From RGIG7213 sp045540335 (GTDB lineage: Bacteria > Bacillota > Clostridia > Oscillospirales > CAG-272): DNA of 64,000 nt. Positions 1-8,579 of this stretch are shown here, in pieces. Position 1 is the first letter of the stretch. Each line of letters starts with the position of its first letter. The position numbers and the translations under genes were made by a program. The DNA lies in assembly GCA_045540335.1 (NCBI GenBank), contig JAZQHC010000045.1, positions 90,070 to 154,069 of the forward strand, written 5' to 3'. The notes below the pieces were generated by a model. That model was given only the letters and a program-made list of their open reading frames with translations. It did no database searches and was not told the origin of the DNA.

Positions 1-106
1 CCGATTCAAAAATTATTGGGTAATCATTATCAGATTTCGGTAAAACGTTTTTAATATAGTTATCTGCAAGCTCTGCATTTGTTTTGATTATGTTTTTAAT
101 ACTCAT
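1..106 (-). CDS. ispA: Polyprenyl (farnesyl) diphosphate synthase, N-terminal fragment
   Basis: Only the first 35 codons are inside the window; the gene runs off the left edge. The start codon at 106-104 overlaps the xseB stop in an ATGA junction, so the two are translationally coupled. The visible residues (MSIKNIIKTNAELADNYI) are too few to show the aspartate-rich catalytic motifs. The call rests mainly on the conserved Firmicutes order xseA-xseB-ispA and on a plausible N-terminal helix. If correct, the enzyme condenses isopentenyl diphosphate with allylic diphosphates to give farnesyl diphosphate for isoprenoid lipids. Another downstream partner of xseB remains possible. Confidence 0.6.
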   Translation of the reverse strand, partial: MSIKNIIKTNAELADNYIKNVLPKSDNDYPIIFES

Positions 107-288
107 ACTTCACTTATAACCTTTATTTTTTGTTCTGCTTCGTCAAGAATTTTATTTGCTTCTTTTATCAAAATTACGCCTTCCTCGAACAGCTTCAACG
201 CTTCATCAAGAGGCGTTTGGCTGCTTGAGAGAATATCTATCAATTCGTTTAAACGCTCTTCAGCGCTTTCGAAAGTTATTTTTTTCAT
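103..288 (-). CDS. xseB: Exodeoxyribonuclease VII small subunit
   Basis: XseB is the small helical subunit that binds XseA in many copies to form exonuclease VII, which degrades single-stranded DNA to oligonucleotides. The product is 61 residues, close to the family size, with the typical conserved start (TFESAEERLNELIDIL) and the later L-D-E-A-L-K-L-F-E-E-G segment. I start at the ATG at 288 because it is preceded by AGGTGA at about 6 nt; an in-frame GTG three codons upstream lies inside that ribosome binding site. The start is only a few bases past the xseA stop (290) and the stop overlaps the next gene, so it is part of a tight operon. Confidence 0.93.
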   Translation of the reverse strand: MKKITFESAEERLNELIDILSSSQTPLDEALKLFEEGVILIKEANKILDEAEQKIKVISEV

Positions 289-289
289 A

Positions 290-1504
290 TTATTCACCTA
301 TTTTTACAATTTCAGCAGAGGCTTTTCCATTTAAAAAAATTAAATCAACGTGATCGCCTACGTTAAGCTGATCTATATTTGTGATTATATTCTCTTCTTT
401 ACTCACTTTCGCATAGCCTTTTGCAAAAACAGCCAAAGGACTATGGGCATTTAATCCCCCTGAAGATTTTGAAAGCTGTGAACGTTTAGCTTGAATTATC
501 ATACCGATATTGTGTTTAAGGGATTTTTCAAGTGCATCAATATAAATGCGTTTATCCTCAATAAACGTGCCGTAAAGCTTAAACATTGGCGAGGTTGATA
601 TTTGAGATATCGCGCCTCTTTTATTAGTAATCTTCTTCTGTATTTCTTTGCAAAGTAAGTTTCTTTTGAAGATAAGCTCTTCTTTCAGCTCATCTTTATC
701 AGGCAGGCAGATTTCTGCAGCGGCTGAAGGTGTTGGTGCGCGCATATCCGCAACAAAATCTGAAATTGAATAATCCTGCTCGTGCCCTACGGCTGATATC
801 GTTGGAATGGGGCAACTATATATCGCACGCGCCAGCTTTTCTGAATTGAAGGCTTGAAGATCTTCGTAAGAGCCGCCGCCCCTGCCTATGATTATTACAT
901 CTGCACAAGGGTTTTCTGAAAAATATCTTATACCGGAAATCAAAGATTCTTCAGCCCCTTCACCTTGAACAAGTGCCGGGTAGATAAGGATTTGTGCCGA
1001 AGGAAATCTTCTTGAAGCGATATTTATAATATCTTTTATCGCAGCACCCGTTGCAGAGGTTATAACACCGATTACGTTAGGATATTTTGGCAATGAAAGC
1101 TTGTGCGAAGGATCAAATAAACCTTCTTGACTTAATTTTTCCTTCAGCTGTTCGAATGAAAGCGCAACCTCTCCTATGCCTTGCGGTGTGATCGTACTTG
1201 CATATATTTGATATACGCCGTCACGCACATATGTTGATACCCTACCGCTTACGATAACTTGCATACCGTCTTCAGGTGTGAATTTCAACTTCTCTGCCGA
1301 AGATCTGAACATTACAGCCTTAACGCTTGAAAAAGCATCTTTAAGGGTGAAATATATATGCCCACTGGAAAAATGCAGTTTAAAGTTTGATATTTCCCCG
1401 GAAATATATACATTGTTCAACACAGGTGAATTATCTATCATCATTTTAACGTATTCGTTAAGCTGTGATACGGTTAAAATATGCTTATCTTTTTTAATCG
1501 GCAT
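290..1504 (-). CDS. xseA: Exodeoxyribonuclease VII large subunit
   Basis: Catalytic subunit of exonuclease VII, a cytoplasmic nuclease that acts bidirectionally on single-stranded DNA. The 404-residue length is normal. An N-terminal OB-fold (about residues 8-105, including SGEISNFKLHFSSGHIYFTL) precedes the catalytic domain, which shows GVITSATGAAIKDI (about 146-159) and the hallmark GRGGGSYEDLQAFN (about 197-210), followed by SAVGHEQDYSISDFVAD. A helical C-terminal region that would bind XseB follows. It overlaps the TsaD-like gene by 11 bp upstream and abuts xseB downstream. Confidence 0.96.
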   Translation of the reverse strand: MPIKKDKHILTVSQLNEYVKMMIDNSPVLNNVYISGEISNFKLHFSSGHIYFTLKDAFSSVKAVMFRSSAEKLKFTPEDGMQVIVSGRVSTYVRDGVYQIYASTITPQGIGEVALSFEQLKEKLSQEGLFDPSHKLSLPKYPNVIGVITSATGAAIKDIINIASRRFPSAQILIYPALVQGEGAEESLISGIRYFSENPCADVIIIGRGGGSYEDLQAFNSEKLARAIYSCPIPTISAVGHEQDYSISDFVADMRAPTPSAAAEICLPDKDELKEELIFKRNLLCKEIQKKITNKRGAISQISTSPMFKLYGTFIEDKRIYIDALEKSLKHNIGMIIQAKRSQLSKSSGGLNAHSPLAVFAKGYAKVSKEENIITNIDQLNVGDHVDLIFLNGKASAEIVKIGE

Positions 1505-2417
1505 TTATTTTCTCCATGCATAACAAAGCAATACCGGCGGCGTTATCTTGTGAAAACTGCGGTTCTGCACAATAAGCACCGTATTTTTTTTGCATAAAAC
1601 CGGCAAGTGTTTTATTAGAAGAAACCCCGCCTGAAAATATTATGTCTGCACGCGATTTTTCCAAAATAAGATTATCAGTCATTTTCTCAAGGGTAGCTCT
1701 GATAAATTCAGTAAGAAAAAAAGCAACCTGGCTTTTATCCATGCCGGCATCTATCATTTTGCAGCACATATTTTCAGCGCCGGACATATTGCAAAATAAG
1801 CCGTTAACGGATATTTTCGGCTTTGTTTTTTCACCTTTAAAATCGTTTGCAAGCTTTTCCAGTGCCGCACCACACGGAAAAGATAAACCAAGTTTTACAC
1901 CTACGCGGTCTATCAATTGCCCTGCGGTAACATCTTTACTTCCTCCGATGATATCCACTTTAAATGTTCCGTCTTCTCTTTTTGCCTGCAATAATTCAAA
2001 TGTTCCGCCCGAAAGGTGATAAGCATAAAAAATATCTTCAAAATCAACATTAGCCGAATACATAGCAGCGCGTATATGCCCTGCCTGGTGGGAAAATTCA
2101 TACAAGGGTACGTTAAGTGACTTGCTTATAGAAGAAGCAACCGCAACACCCGAAAGAAAGCATGGCATATACGATCCTGCTGCATCTCTCGGTCTTGAAC
2201 TTACCCCAACGGCGTTTATATCGGAAATATCGCTTCGTATGCTATTCATCAGTTGCGGCATATTTTTAATATGAGCAAACACGGCGTCGGACTGTCTTAA
2301 CCCGACGCCGCCTTCGGCAACGGGCAACGGGATACGGATATTTTCCGTTATTATCCCATTGTCGCATATAGCTACCGAAGTTGTATAGTTACTTGTATCA
2401 ATACCTAAAGTTTTCAC
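1494..2417 (-). CDS. TsaD/Kae1-family paralogue (peptidase M22 fold)
   Basis: The 307-residue protein has an ASKHA ATPase fold: an N-terminal phosphate-binding loop (LGIDTSNYTTSVAI), the metal motif HQAGH at residues 110-114 (equivalent to the HxxxH iron ligands of TsaD), and a late SGGVSSNK loop. TsaD transfers threonylcarbamoyl to A37 of ANN-decoding tRNAs. This protein is shorter than true TsaD (about 340 residues), has a divergent first motif, and sits in a nusB-xseA operon with no tsaB or tsaE, so I read it as the second TsaD-like paralogue seen in some Clostridia, of unknown substrate. It overlaps nusB by 4 bp and xseA by 11 bp. The family is confident; the function is not. Confidence 0.8.
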   Translation of the reverse strand: MKTLGIDTSNYTTSVAICDNGIITENIRIPLPVAEGGVGLRQSDAVFAHIKNMPQLMNSIRSDISDINAVGVSSRPRDAAGSYMPCFLSGVAVASSISKSLNVPLYEFSHQAGHIRAAMYSANVDFEDIFYAYHLSGGTFELLQAKREDGTFKVDIIGGSKDVTAGQLIDRVGVKLGLSFPCGAALEKLANDFKGEKTKPKISVNGLFCNMSGAENMCCKMIDAGMDKSQVAFFLTEFIRATLEKMTDNLILEKSRADIIFSGGVSSNKTLAGFMQKKYGAYCAEPQFSQDNAAGIALLCMEKINAD

Positions 2418-2818
2418 TTCAAATTTTCTGCCTTTGCGATTGAATTCAAAATACCGTTAATAAAAGCAGGTGCGCTGTCTGTGTCGTATTTCTTTGCAAG
2501 TTCTACCGCTTCGTTAATGGAAACACTCATAGGTACTTCATCCACATAACGTAATTCGTAAAGAGATAATCGCAATATTGCAAGTGAAACTTTTGAAATT
2601 CTGTCAGATGACCAGCCCGTTGCATATTCGCTTATTGTTTTATCAAGCTCGTCTATTGAAGACAGAACACCTTCAAAAACATTACACATATATGCATCTT
2701 TTTCAAAGCCTTCGATCGATCTTGCCGAATCGTAGATATCGTCGGCAGAAAGCTCGGGTTTGAACTGACTTTCAAATATCAGTTTAAATGCCCATTCTCT
2801 CGCTTGGCTTCTTTTCAT
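2414..2818 (-). CDS. nusB: Transcription antitermination factor NusB
   Basis: NusB binds boxA RNA with NusE (S10) and promotes processive transcription of rRNA operons. The 134-residue all-helical product has the family landmarks: R-x-x-A-x-x-L near the N-terminus, the central W-x-x-x-R-I-S-K-V-x-L-A-I-L-R-L-S-L-Y-E-L segment, and S-I-N-E-A-V-E-L-A-K-K-Y-D-T near the end with F-I-N-G-I-L-N. The stop overlaps the TsaD-like start by 4 bp. Spacing from ileS is only 28 bp, so it probably belongs to the same transcript. Confidence 0.95.
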   Translation of the reverse strand: MKRSQAREWAFKLIFESQFKPELSADDIYDSARSIEGFEKDAYMCNVFEGVLSSIDELDKTISEYATGWSSDRISKVSLAILRLSLYELRYVDEVPMSVSINEAVELAKKYDTDSAPAFINGILNSIAKAENLK

Positions 2819-2846
2819 AAAGTAAAACCGTGCCTTTCGTAGTTCT

Positions 2847-5800
2847 TTAAACGCGTTTTGTTACGCCGAAAACAGCATCCTCGCCGTTTATGTTCCAATT
2901 TGCGGTATATTCGCCGCCTTCAGAATAGATTACCTGTTCTGTAAGGGTATCGCCCGATATTTTATCGCAGTTGCGCTTGATAACGTCGATTACCTTATCA
3001 GAACCGCTTGCGTTAACAGTAATCTTATCCATTACCTCAAATCCGGCGTCTTTTCTCATCGTTTGAATCTTTGAAATGATTTCGCGCACGAATCCTTCTT
3101 CAATAAGCTCATCTGTTAAAACGGTGTTAAGAACGACTGTTATGCCCTTATCAGCCACCGATTCAAATCCTGAAACCTTTCCGGCATCAATGAGAAGATC
3201 TTCTTTTTCAAGCTCGTAAACCTCGCCTGAAAGCGTTAATTTAAGTTTTCCTGTTGAATCAAGCTCTGCCATTGCGGCATTTCCGTCTATATTCGCAAGG
3301 GCTTCTTTGCATTCGTTGATAAGCTTTCCAAGCTTTCTGCCAAGTGTTTTAAGCTGTGGCTTGAACGTAAACGTAATGAAAGCACCCATATCATCAACGA
3401 ACGATGCGTTTTTAACGTTTAATTCATCTTTTATTATGTCAATGTAGTATTCGTTTAATTTATTCGGCGCATTAACAAACATTTCAGCAAGGGGCTGTCT
3501 GTTCTTAATAACCGCCGCATTTCTGCATGCACGGCCTAATGCCACGATATCTGCAGCTTCATCCATTTCTTTTTCGAGATCTTTATCAATAAGGGATTCG
3601 TCGGCTACGGGATAATCGCACAAGTGAACACTTTCGGGTGCATTTTTGTCGTTAAGAGCAACGAGGTTTCTGTATATATCCTCTGTCATAAACGGTATCA
3701 ACGGCGCAGAAAGCTTAACAAATGTAACAAGACAGGTATAAAGCGTCATGTAAGCTGCTATCTTATCGTCTGTAAGATCTTTAGCCCAAAATCTTTCGCG
3801 GCATCTGCGTACGTACCAGTTAGAAAGCTCGTCAACGAATTTTTCCATTGCGCGTGCTGTTTCGGTGATCTTATAATCAAACAGATATCCGTCAACGGTT
3901 TTTATAAGTGAATTAAGTTTTGACAAGATCCATCTATCCATAACAGAAAGCTTAGATTTGTCAAGTGTGTAATCAGAAGCGTTGAAATTGTCTATATTTG
4001 CATAAAGCACGAAGAACGCATACGTATTCCACAAGGTGCCCATGAACTTTCGTTGTCCTTCGGTAACAGCGGCAGAGTGGAATCTGTTAGGAAGCCACGG
4101 TGCACTGTTTGAATAGAAATACCATCTGATAGCGTCTGCGCCGTGCTTTTCCAAAGCATCAAACGGGTCAACCGCGTTGCCTTTGGATTTTGACATTTTC
4201 TGACCGTTTTCATCTTGAACGTGACCCAAAACGATAACGTTTTTGTAGGGGGCTTTGTCGAATATCAGTGTTGATATCGCCAACAATGAGTAGAACCAAC
4301 CTCTTGTCTGGTCAACCGCCTCGGATATGAAATCCGCAGGGTAGTTTTGTTCAAACAAATCTGCATTTTCAAAAGGATAGTGCCATTGTGCAAAAGGCAT
4401 AGCACCGGAATCATACCAGCAGTCGATAACTTCTTTTACCCTGTGCATTTCACCGCCGCATTCAGGGCATTTGATTGTAACATCGTCGATATAAGGGCGG
4501 TGAAGCTCGATGTTATCGGGGCAGTTGTCAGACATTTCTTTTAATTCAGCTATACTGCCTATGCTGTGCCTGTGGCCGCATGAGCATTCCCATATATTCA
4601 AAGGCGTTCCCCAATATCTGTCACGGGAAATACCCCAGTCTTGAACGTTTTTAAGCCATTCGCCGAAACGGCCGGTACCGATAGTTTCGGGAATCCAGTT
4701 AATAGTGTCGTTATTTTTAAGAAGCTTGTCTTTCACATCGGTCATTCTGATGAACCATGTGTTTCTTGCGTAATAAATAAGGGGGGTATCGCATCTCCAG
4801 CAGAATGGGTACGAGTGTTCGAAAGGAAGTGTTTTGAACAAAAGACCCCTTACCTTCAAATCATACAAAACATCTTTATCAGCTTCTTTGCAGAACGTTC
4901 CTGCCCAGGGGGTTTCCTTCGTCATGCAACCCTTTGCATCAACGAGTTGAACGAAAGGAAGACCGTATTTCCTTCCAACCTGCGCGTCGTCTTCGCCGAA
5001 TGCAGGTGCGATGTGTACGATACCTGTACCGTCGGTAAGTGTAACGTATTCTGCACACGTGATATAAAAAGCTTTTTCTTCAGGTTGAACGAAGTCGAAC
5101 AAAGGAACGTATTCTCTACCCTCAAGGTCTGCACCTTTGTAAGATTCAATAATTTCGCATTCGCCAACAACCTTTTCAGCAAGTGCTTGCGCGAGAATGT
5201 AATATTCACCGTTTGCGGAAACCTTAACGTAATCTTCTTTCGCATTAACGCAAAGCGCTACGTTTGAAGGTAAAGTCCACGGGGTGGTAGTCCAAGCAAG
5301 ATAGTAAACGTTTTCTTCACCTTTAAGACGGAATTTAGCAATTGCGGATTTTTCTTTTACATCCTTATATCCTTGTGCAACTTCGTGTGAAGAAAGCGGT
5401 GTGCCGCATCTCGGACAATAAGGAACGATTTTGAAGCCCTTGTAAAGCAAACCGTCGTTGTAAATCTTTTTCAAAGACCACCAAACAGATTCAATATAAT
5501 CGTTTGTGTAAGTAACGTAAGGGTCATTCATATCCGCCCAGTATCCAACCGTGCCGGAAAAATCTTCCCACATGCCTTTGTATTTCCAAACGCTTTCCTT
5601 ACATTTGGTAATGAAAGGTTCAAGACCGTATTGTTCAACCTGTTCTTTTCCGTCAAGGCCGAGAAGCTTTTCAACCTCAAGCTCAACCGGAAGACCGTGC
5701 GTATCCCAACCTGCTTTACGAAGAACGTGGTAGCCCTTCATCGTTCTGTATCTTGGTATCATATCTTTTATAACACGCGTAAGAACATGTCCGATATGAG

Positions 5801-5960
5801 GTTTACCGTTTGCTGTGGGAGGGCCGTCGTAGAAAGTAAAATTATCCCCGCCTTCCCTGATATCTATACTTTTTTCAAAAATCTTGTTTTCTGTCCAAAA
5901 TTTTTCCGTTGCCCTTTCGCGCGACTGAAAATCGAGATTTGAAGGTACTTTGTTATACAT
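2847..5960 (-). CDS. ileS: Isoleucyl-tRNA synthetase, type-2-like
   Basis: Charges tRNA-Ile with isoleucine in the cytoplasm. At 1037 residues it is longer than the usual bacterial type (about 920-940). The class I signatures are HIGH at residues 55-58 within NGKPHIGHVLTRVIKDM, and KMSKS at about 587. The editing (CP1) domain carries WTTTPWTLPSN. Motifs such as GWDTHGLPVELEVEK and the long C-terminal domain ending in an antiparallel anticodon-binding region resemble the eukaryote-like IleRS type 2 family, many members of which are insensitive to mupirocin; that consequence is inference. A TATAAT-like box and a GC-rich hairpin lie in the 110 bp upstream. No T-box consensus is visible. Confidence 0.96.
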   Translation of the reverse strand: MYNKVPSNLDFQSRERATEKFWTENKIFEKSIDIREGGDNFTFYDGPPTANGKPHIGHVLTRVIKDMIPRYRTMKGYHVLRKAGWDTHGLPVELEVEKLLGLDGKEQVEQYGLEPFITKCKESVWKYKGMWEDFSGTVGYWADMNDPYVTYTNDYIESVWWSLKKIYNDGLLYKGFKIVPYCPRCGTPLSSHEVAQGYKDVKEKSAIAKFRLKGEENVYYLAWTTTPWTLPSNVALCVNAKEDYVKVSANGEYYILAQALAEKVVGECEIIESYKGADLEGREYVPLFDFVQPEEKAFYITCAEYVTLTDGTGIVHIAPAFGEDDAQVGRKYGLPFVQLVDAKGCMTKETPWAGTFCKEADKDVLYDLKVRGLLFKTLPFEHSYPFCWRCDTPLIYYARNTWFIRMTDVKDKLLKNNDTINWIPETIGTGRFGEWLKNVQDWGISRDRYWGTPLNIWECSCGHRHSIGSIAELKEMSDNCPDNIELHRPYIDDVTIKCPECGGEMHRVKEVIDCWYDSGAMPFAQWHYPFENADLFEQNYPADFISEAVDQTRGWFYSLLAISTLIFDKAPYKNVIVLGHVQDENGQKMSKSKGNAVDPFDALEKHGADAIRWYFYSNSAPWLPNRFHSAAVTEGQRKFMGTLWNTYAFFVLYANIDNFNASDYTLDKSKLSVMDRWILSKLNSLIKTVDGYLFDYKITETARAMEKFVDELSNWYVRRCRERFWAKDLTDDKIAAYMTLYTCLVTFVKLSAPLIPFMTEDIYRNLVALNDKNAPESVHLCDYPVADESLIDKDLEKEMDEAADIVALGRACRNAAVIKNRQPLAEMFVNAPNKLNEYYIDIIKDELNVKNASFVDDMGAFITFTFKPQLKTLGRKLGKLINECKEALANIDGNAAMAELDSTGKLKLTLSGEVYELEKEDLLIDAGKVSGFESVADKGITVVLNTVLTDELIEEGFVREIISKIQTMRKDAGFEVMDKITVNASGSDKVIDVIKRNCDKISGDTLTEQVIYSEGGEYTANWNINGEDAVFGVTKRV

Positions 5961-5977
5961 AATATCTTTTCTCCGTA

Positions 5978-5995
5978 TTAAACCGCATGGCGGCT
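5978..5995 (-). other. Hairpin in the ileS 5' leader
   Basis: An imperfect inverted repeat, AAAGCCGC on one arm and GCGGTTT on the other, separated by a few bases, lies just before the GGAG ribosome binding site of ileS. There is no T-run, and no T-box signature (AGGGUGGNACCGCG) is present. Its role is unknown; it may stabilise or modulate translation of ileS. Confidence 0.35.
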
Positions 5996-6070
5996 TTATT
6001 ATAATTATATCTATGACATTTTATCACGAATATGAAAAAAATGCAATAGATTTATCGAAAAAAGTATGCT

Positions 6071-7624
6071 TCAAGTGCCTTTTCTGAAAGAAAAAATGCC
6101 GGAAAACCATTTTTTGTCATCGTCTGTTATACAATTGGTCAATCTTAAGAAAACATAGTATATTATAACGCATACTACCACACTTACCAACACCCCTACA
6201 ATGTCGAATGCGTAGTAAATATGAAGAAACGAAAAAAGAAGATTACACGCACAGGTAGAGGCAATTATGCTTATTATCGGTGCAATAATGTCGTAAAATA
6301 ATTTTACTTTAAAATCGGAAATTTTTAACATTTTCTGCAATGATAAAGCGGCGTTAAGCAGTTCGCATATATAAACAACAGCAACGTATCCCTTTATTCC
6401 TAACGGCGGCAAAAGAAAATAAACCAATAAAACCGAAACGAATGCATCGATAATATTATACCGCATCGAAGAAACTTGTTCGCCCATTCCTTTTAAAATT
6501 GCATCTGTGGAATTATCAAGATACATTATCGGTATCAAGGCGGCAAATATTTTAATATATTTCCCTGCTTCCTTGCTATCGTAAAGAAGCATAGCAAGTG
6601 TGTCGGAATAAAATATAAATATTCCGGCTACGGCAACGGAAAAAATTATGGTAAGCTTGAATATTCTTCCTATTACGTAATCAATATGTTTTTGTTCACC
6701 GGTTTCTTTATACCTGGTTATTTCGGGAATTACAAGCGAAGAAAAGGCAGAAAGAAAAGCTATGGGAAAAAATATCACCGGGAAAACCATACCCGAAATA
6801 ACACCATACGAAGATAATGCTTCTTCTGTTTCTGCACCGCCTTTTATAAGTCCTCGTGGAATAAGCAGGTTTTCTATCGTAACCAATGCAGACCTTATAT
6901 ATGCCGAAAAAGCAACTGGCAAGGACATTTTTAAAAGCCGCATTGTTATGTTTGATGAAGGCTTTGACGTTAATTTTTTCATATGTCGCCCCATATCGTA
7001 AACGTACAAAGCAAACGAAACGATAAAAGCTAAAATTTCTGATAGACACATACCGATAACTATTGCAACGGTTGCCTGCTCAATATCATTTGCTGTTATT
7101 GTAACCAACAGTATTACAGTAAGAAAAATACGTATAAACTGTTCTAAAATGTTTGTTATTGCGTTTTTAATAACACGTCTGACAGCGCAAAAATATCCGT
7201 TTAAAGCGGAAGAAAGTGATAGAAAAGGAAGTGAAACGCCAAGAATTTTTAAAGATTTTACAGTTCTTATGTCGCACAACCATTTTAATGCTATAAATTC
7301 AGCGCCGAAAAACAAAAGAAGAAATGATAAAAATCCAAAAAAAATGCTGTACAGAATACATTTTTTCATAGCGATCTTTACACCTTCGCCAGAACCACGT
7401 ACAAGCTCTTGTGAAACTAATCGCGTACACGCAAGATATATGCCTGATGTTGCAAAGGTAGTGCCAAAAGTATATACTGAAAGAATAAGCGAAAAAAGCC
7501 CCATTCCTGCAGAGCCGATTTTGTTGGTTATATATACGTTAAATACAACGGAAACAAATCGCATAAATACCGATGTTAACGTTAAAACTATTCCGTTTAT
7601 AAAAAATTTCTTAACTACTTTCAA
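6071..7624 (-). CDS. SpoVB/MurJ-like polysaccharide flippase (MOP superfamily)
   Basis: A 517-residue integral membrane protein with about 14 hydrophobic segments from end to end, typical of oligosaccharide/lipid II flippases. Motifs near the N-terminus (LTLTSVFMRFVSVVFNVYI, then IGSAGMGLFSLILSVYTFG) match the stage V sporulation protein B branch, which moves lipid-linked cell-wall precursors across the membrane during spore cortex synthesis in Bacillus. The start is a TTG at 7624-7622 placed 8 nt after AAGGCGG. It is 110 bp upstream of ileS. Whether it serves spores or vegetative wall synthesis cannot be told from sequence. Confidence 0.85.
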   Translation of the reverse strand: MKVVKKFFINGIVLTLTSVFMRFVSVVFNVYITNKIGSAGMGLFSLILSVYTFGTTFATSGIYLACTRLVSQELVRGSGEGVKIAMKKCILYSIFFGFLSFLLLFFGAEFIALKWLCDIRTVKSLKILGVSLPFLSLSSALNGYFCAVRRVIKNAITNILEQFIRIFLTVILLVTITANDIEQATVAIVIGMCLSEILAFIVSFALYVYDMGRHMKKLTSKPSSNITMRLLKMSLPVAFSAYIRSALVTIENLLIPRGLIKGGAETEEALSSYGVISGMVFPVIFFPIAFLSAFSSLVIPEITRYKETGEQKHIDYVIGRIFKLTIIFSVAVAGIFIFYSDTLAMLLYDSKEAGKYIKIFAALIPIMYLDNSTDAILKGMGEQVSSMRYNIIDAFVSVLLVYFLLPPLGIKGYVAVVYICELLNAALSLQKMLKISDFKVKLFYDIIAPIISIIASTCACNLLFSFLHIYYAFDIVGVLVSVVVCVIIYYVFLRLTNCITDDDKKWFSGIFSFRKGT

Positions 7625-7707
7625 AATTAAACCGCCTTACAATATTTAACGGTTTAATATATGAATTTTACTGTGTAAATATGTTTTTTCTTATGTGGAT
7701 AAACAAT

Positions 7708-7747
7708 AAAAAACGGCCCGTTTTGCATAGCAAAGAGGACCGTTTTC
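7708..7747 (-). terminator. Rho-independent terminator after the HIT gene
   Basis: A hairpin with arms AAACGGTCC/GGGCCGTTT (one mismatch) is followed, on the minus strand, by a run of T. It closes the alaS-mscL-HIT transcript. Confidence 0.8.
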
Positions 7748-7763
7748 TTTGTTTTAAATTAAA

Positions 7764-8105
7764 TTATGCCATTTCTCCTGCGAGTTGTCTGCCGCCCAAA
7801 ATATGAAAATGAAGGTGTTTTACAGATTGGCACGCATCATCACCGCAGTTGGAAACAATACGATAGCCGTTAGAAAGACCAACGTTTTTTGCAATTTCGG
7901 GAATTACCTGAAATATTTTAGCAACGTAAATGCTATTTTCAGAATTAACTTCGTCAGCTGATGAAATATGTTTTTTGGGGATTACCAGAATGTGTACGGG
8001 TGCCTGCGGATTGATGTCTTTAAAAGCATAGCAAAACTCGTCTTCATATACCTTTGCAGATGGAATATCGCCTGCAATTATTTTACAAAACAAGCAGTCA
8101 GTCAT
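7764..8105 (-). CDS. HIT-family nucleotide hydrolase (HinT-like)
   Basis: A 113-residue protein with the complete histidine-triad motif HLHFHILGG near the C-terminus and the N-terminal CLFCKIIAGDIPSAKVYED signature that includes two possible zinc ligands. HinT-type proteins hydrolyse adenosine phosphoramidates, including aminoacyl-AMP species. It lies immediately downstream of mscL, with the start and stop sharing a TAATG, and in the same transcript as alaS. Confidence 0.95.
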   Translation of the reverse strand: MTDCLFCKIIAGDIPSAKVYEDEFCYAFKDINPQAPVHILVIPKKHISSADEVNSENSIYVAKIFQVIPEIAKNVGLSNGYRIVSNCGDDACQSVKHLHFHILGGRQLAGEMA

Positions 8106-8578
8106 TATTCTTTATTTCCTTTCAAACTGTCGCGAATTTCACGCAGAAGAAGGATGTCTTCGGGTGTGGGTGCAGGTTCCGCAGCTGCTTCTTCTGCTTT
8201 TATTTCTTCTTCTTCTTCCTTCTTTAATGCTTCAAGCTTAGCTCTTGATTTAATGATTACCCTTATTACAAGGAATACGCAAAGCGCCATTAAGAGAAAA
8301 TCTATAACAAGCTGGATAAAGTTGCCGTAATTGATGGATATTGCAGCTTGTGCAACTTCGCCTGCTTCGTTGAGAACTTCTTCTTTTAACACGTACTTCA
8401 AATCTGTAAAATTAACTTCGCCGAGAAGAACGCTGATGGGGGGCATGATAATGTCGTTAACCAACGAAGAAACTATTTTTGAAAATGCGCCGCCTACGAT
8501 AACACCGGTTGCCATGTCAATAATATTACCTTTGGAGATAAATTCTTTAAAGTCTTTGAAAAAAGTACCTTTTGCCAT
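8105..8578 (-). CDS. mscL: Large-conductance mechanosensitive channel MscL
   Basis: Homopentameric channel that opens under hypo-osmotic shock. The product is 157 residues, somewhat longer than the common 130-150. The first transmembrane helix (GNIIDMATGVIVGGAFSKIV) begins near residue 14 and the second (FIQLVIDFLLMALCVFLVIRV) lies near residues 86-106, with a periplasmic loop between them. The C-terminal tail is charged (KKEEEEEIKAEEAAAE), giving the cytoplasmic helical bundle, and ends in the family's EILLLREIRD-like motif. It lies 1 bp after the alaS stop. Confidence 0.96.
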   Translation of the reverse strand: MAKGTFFKDFKEFISKGNIIDMATGVIVGGAFSKIVSSLVNDIIMPPISVLLGEVNFTDLKYVLKEEVLNEAGEVAQAAISINYGNFIQLVIDFLLMALCVFLVIRVIIKSRAKLEALKKEEEEEIKAEEAAAEPAPTPEDILLLREIRDSLKGNKE

Positions 8579-8579
8579 T

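Noticed and set aside
4641..5267. Long plus-strand frame inside ileS
   Set aside because: Lies wholly within conserved IleRS coding sequence with no ribosome binding site; a shadow frame.
5961..6070. T-box riboswitch upstream of ileS
   Set aside because: No AGGGUGGNACCGCG-like sequence, no specifier loop and no terminator; only a short hairpin. The alaS leader was checked with the same result.
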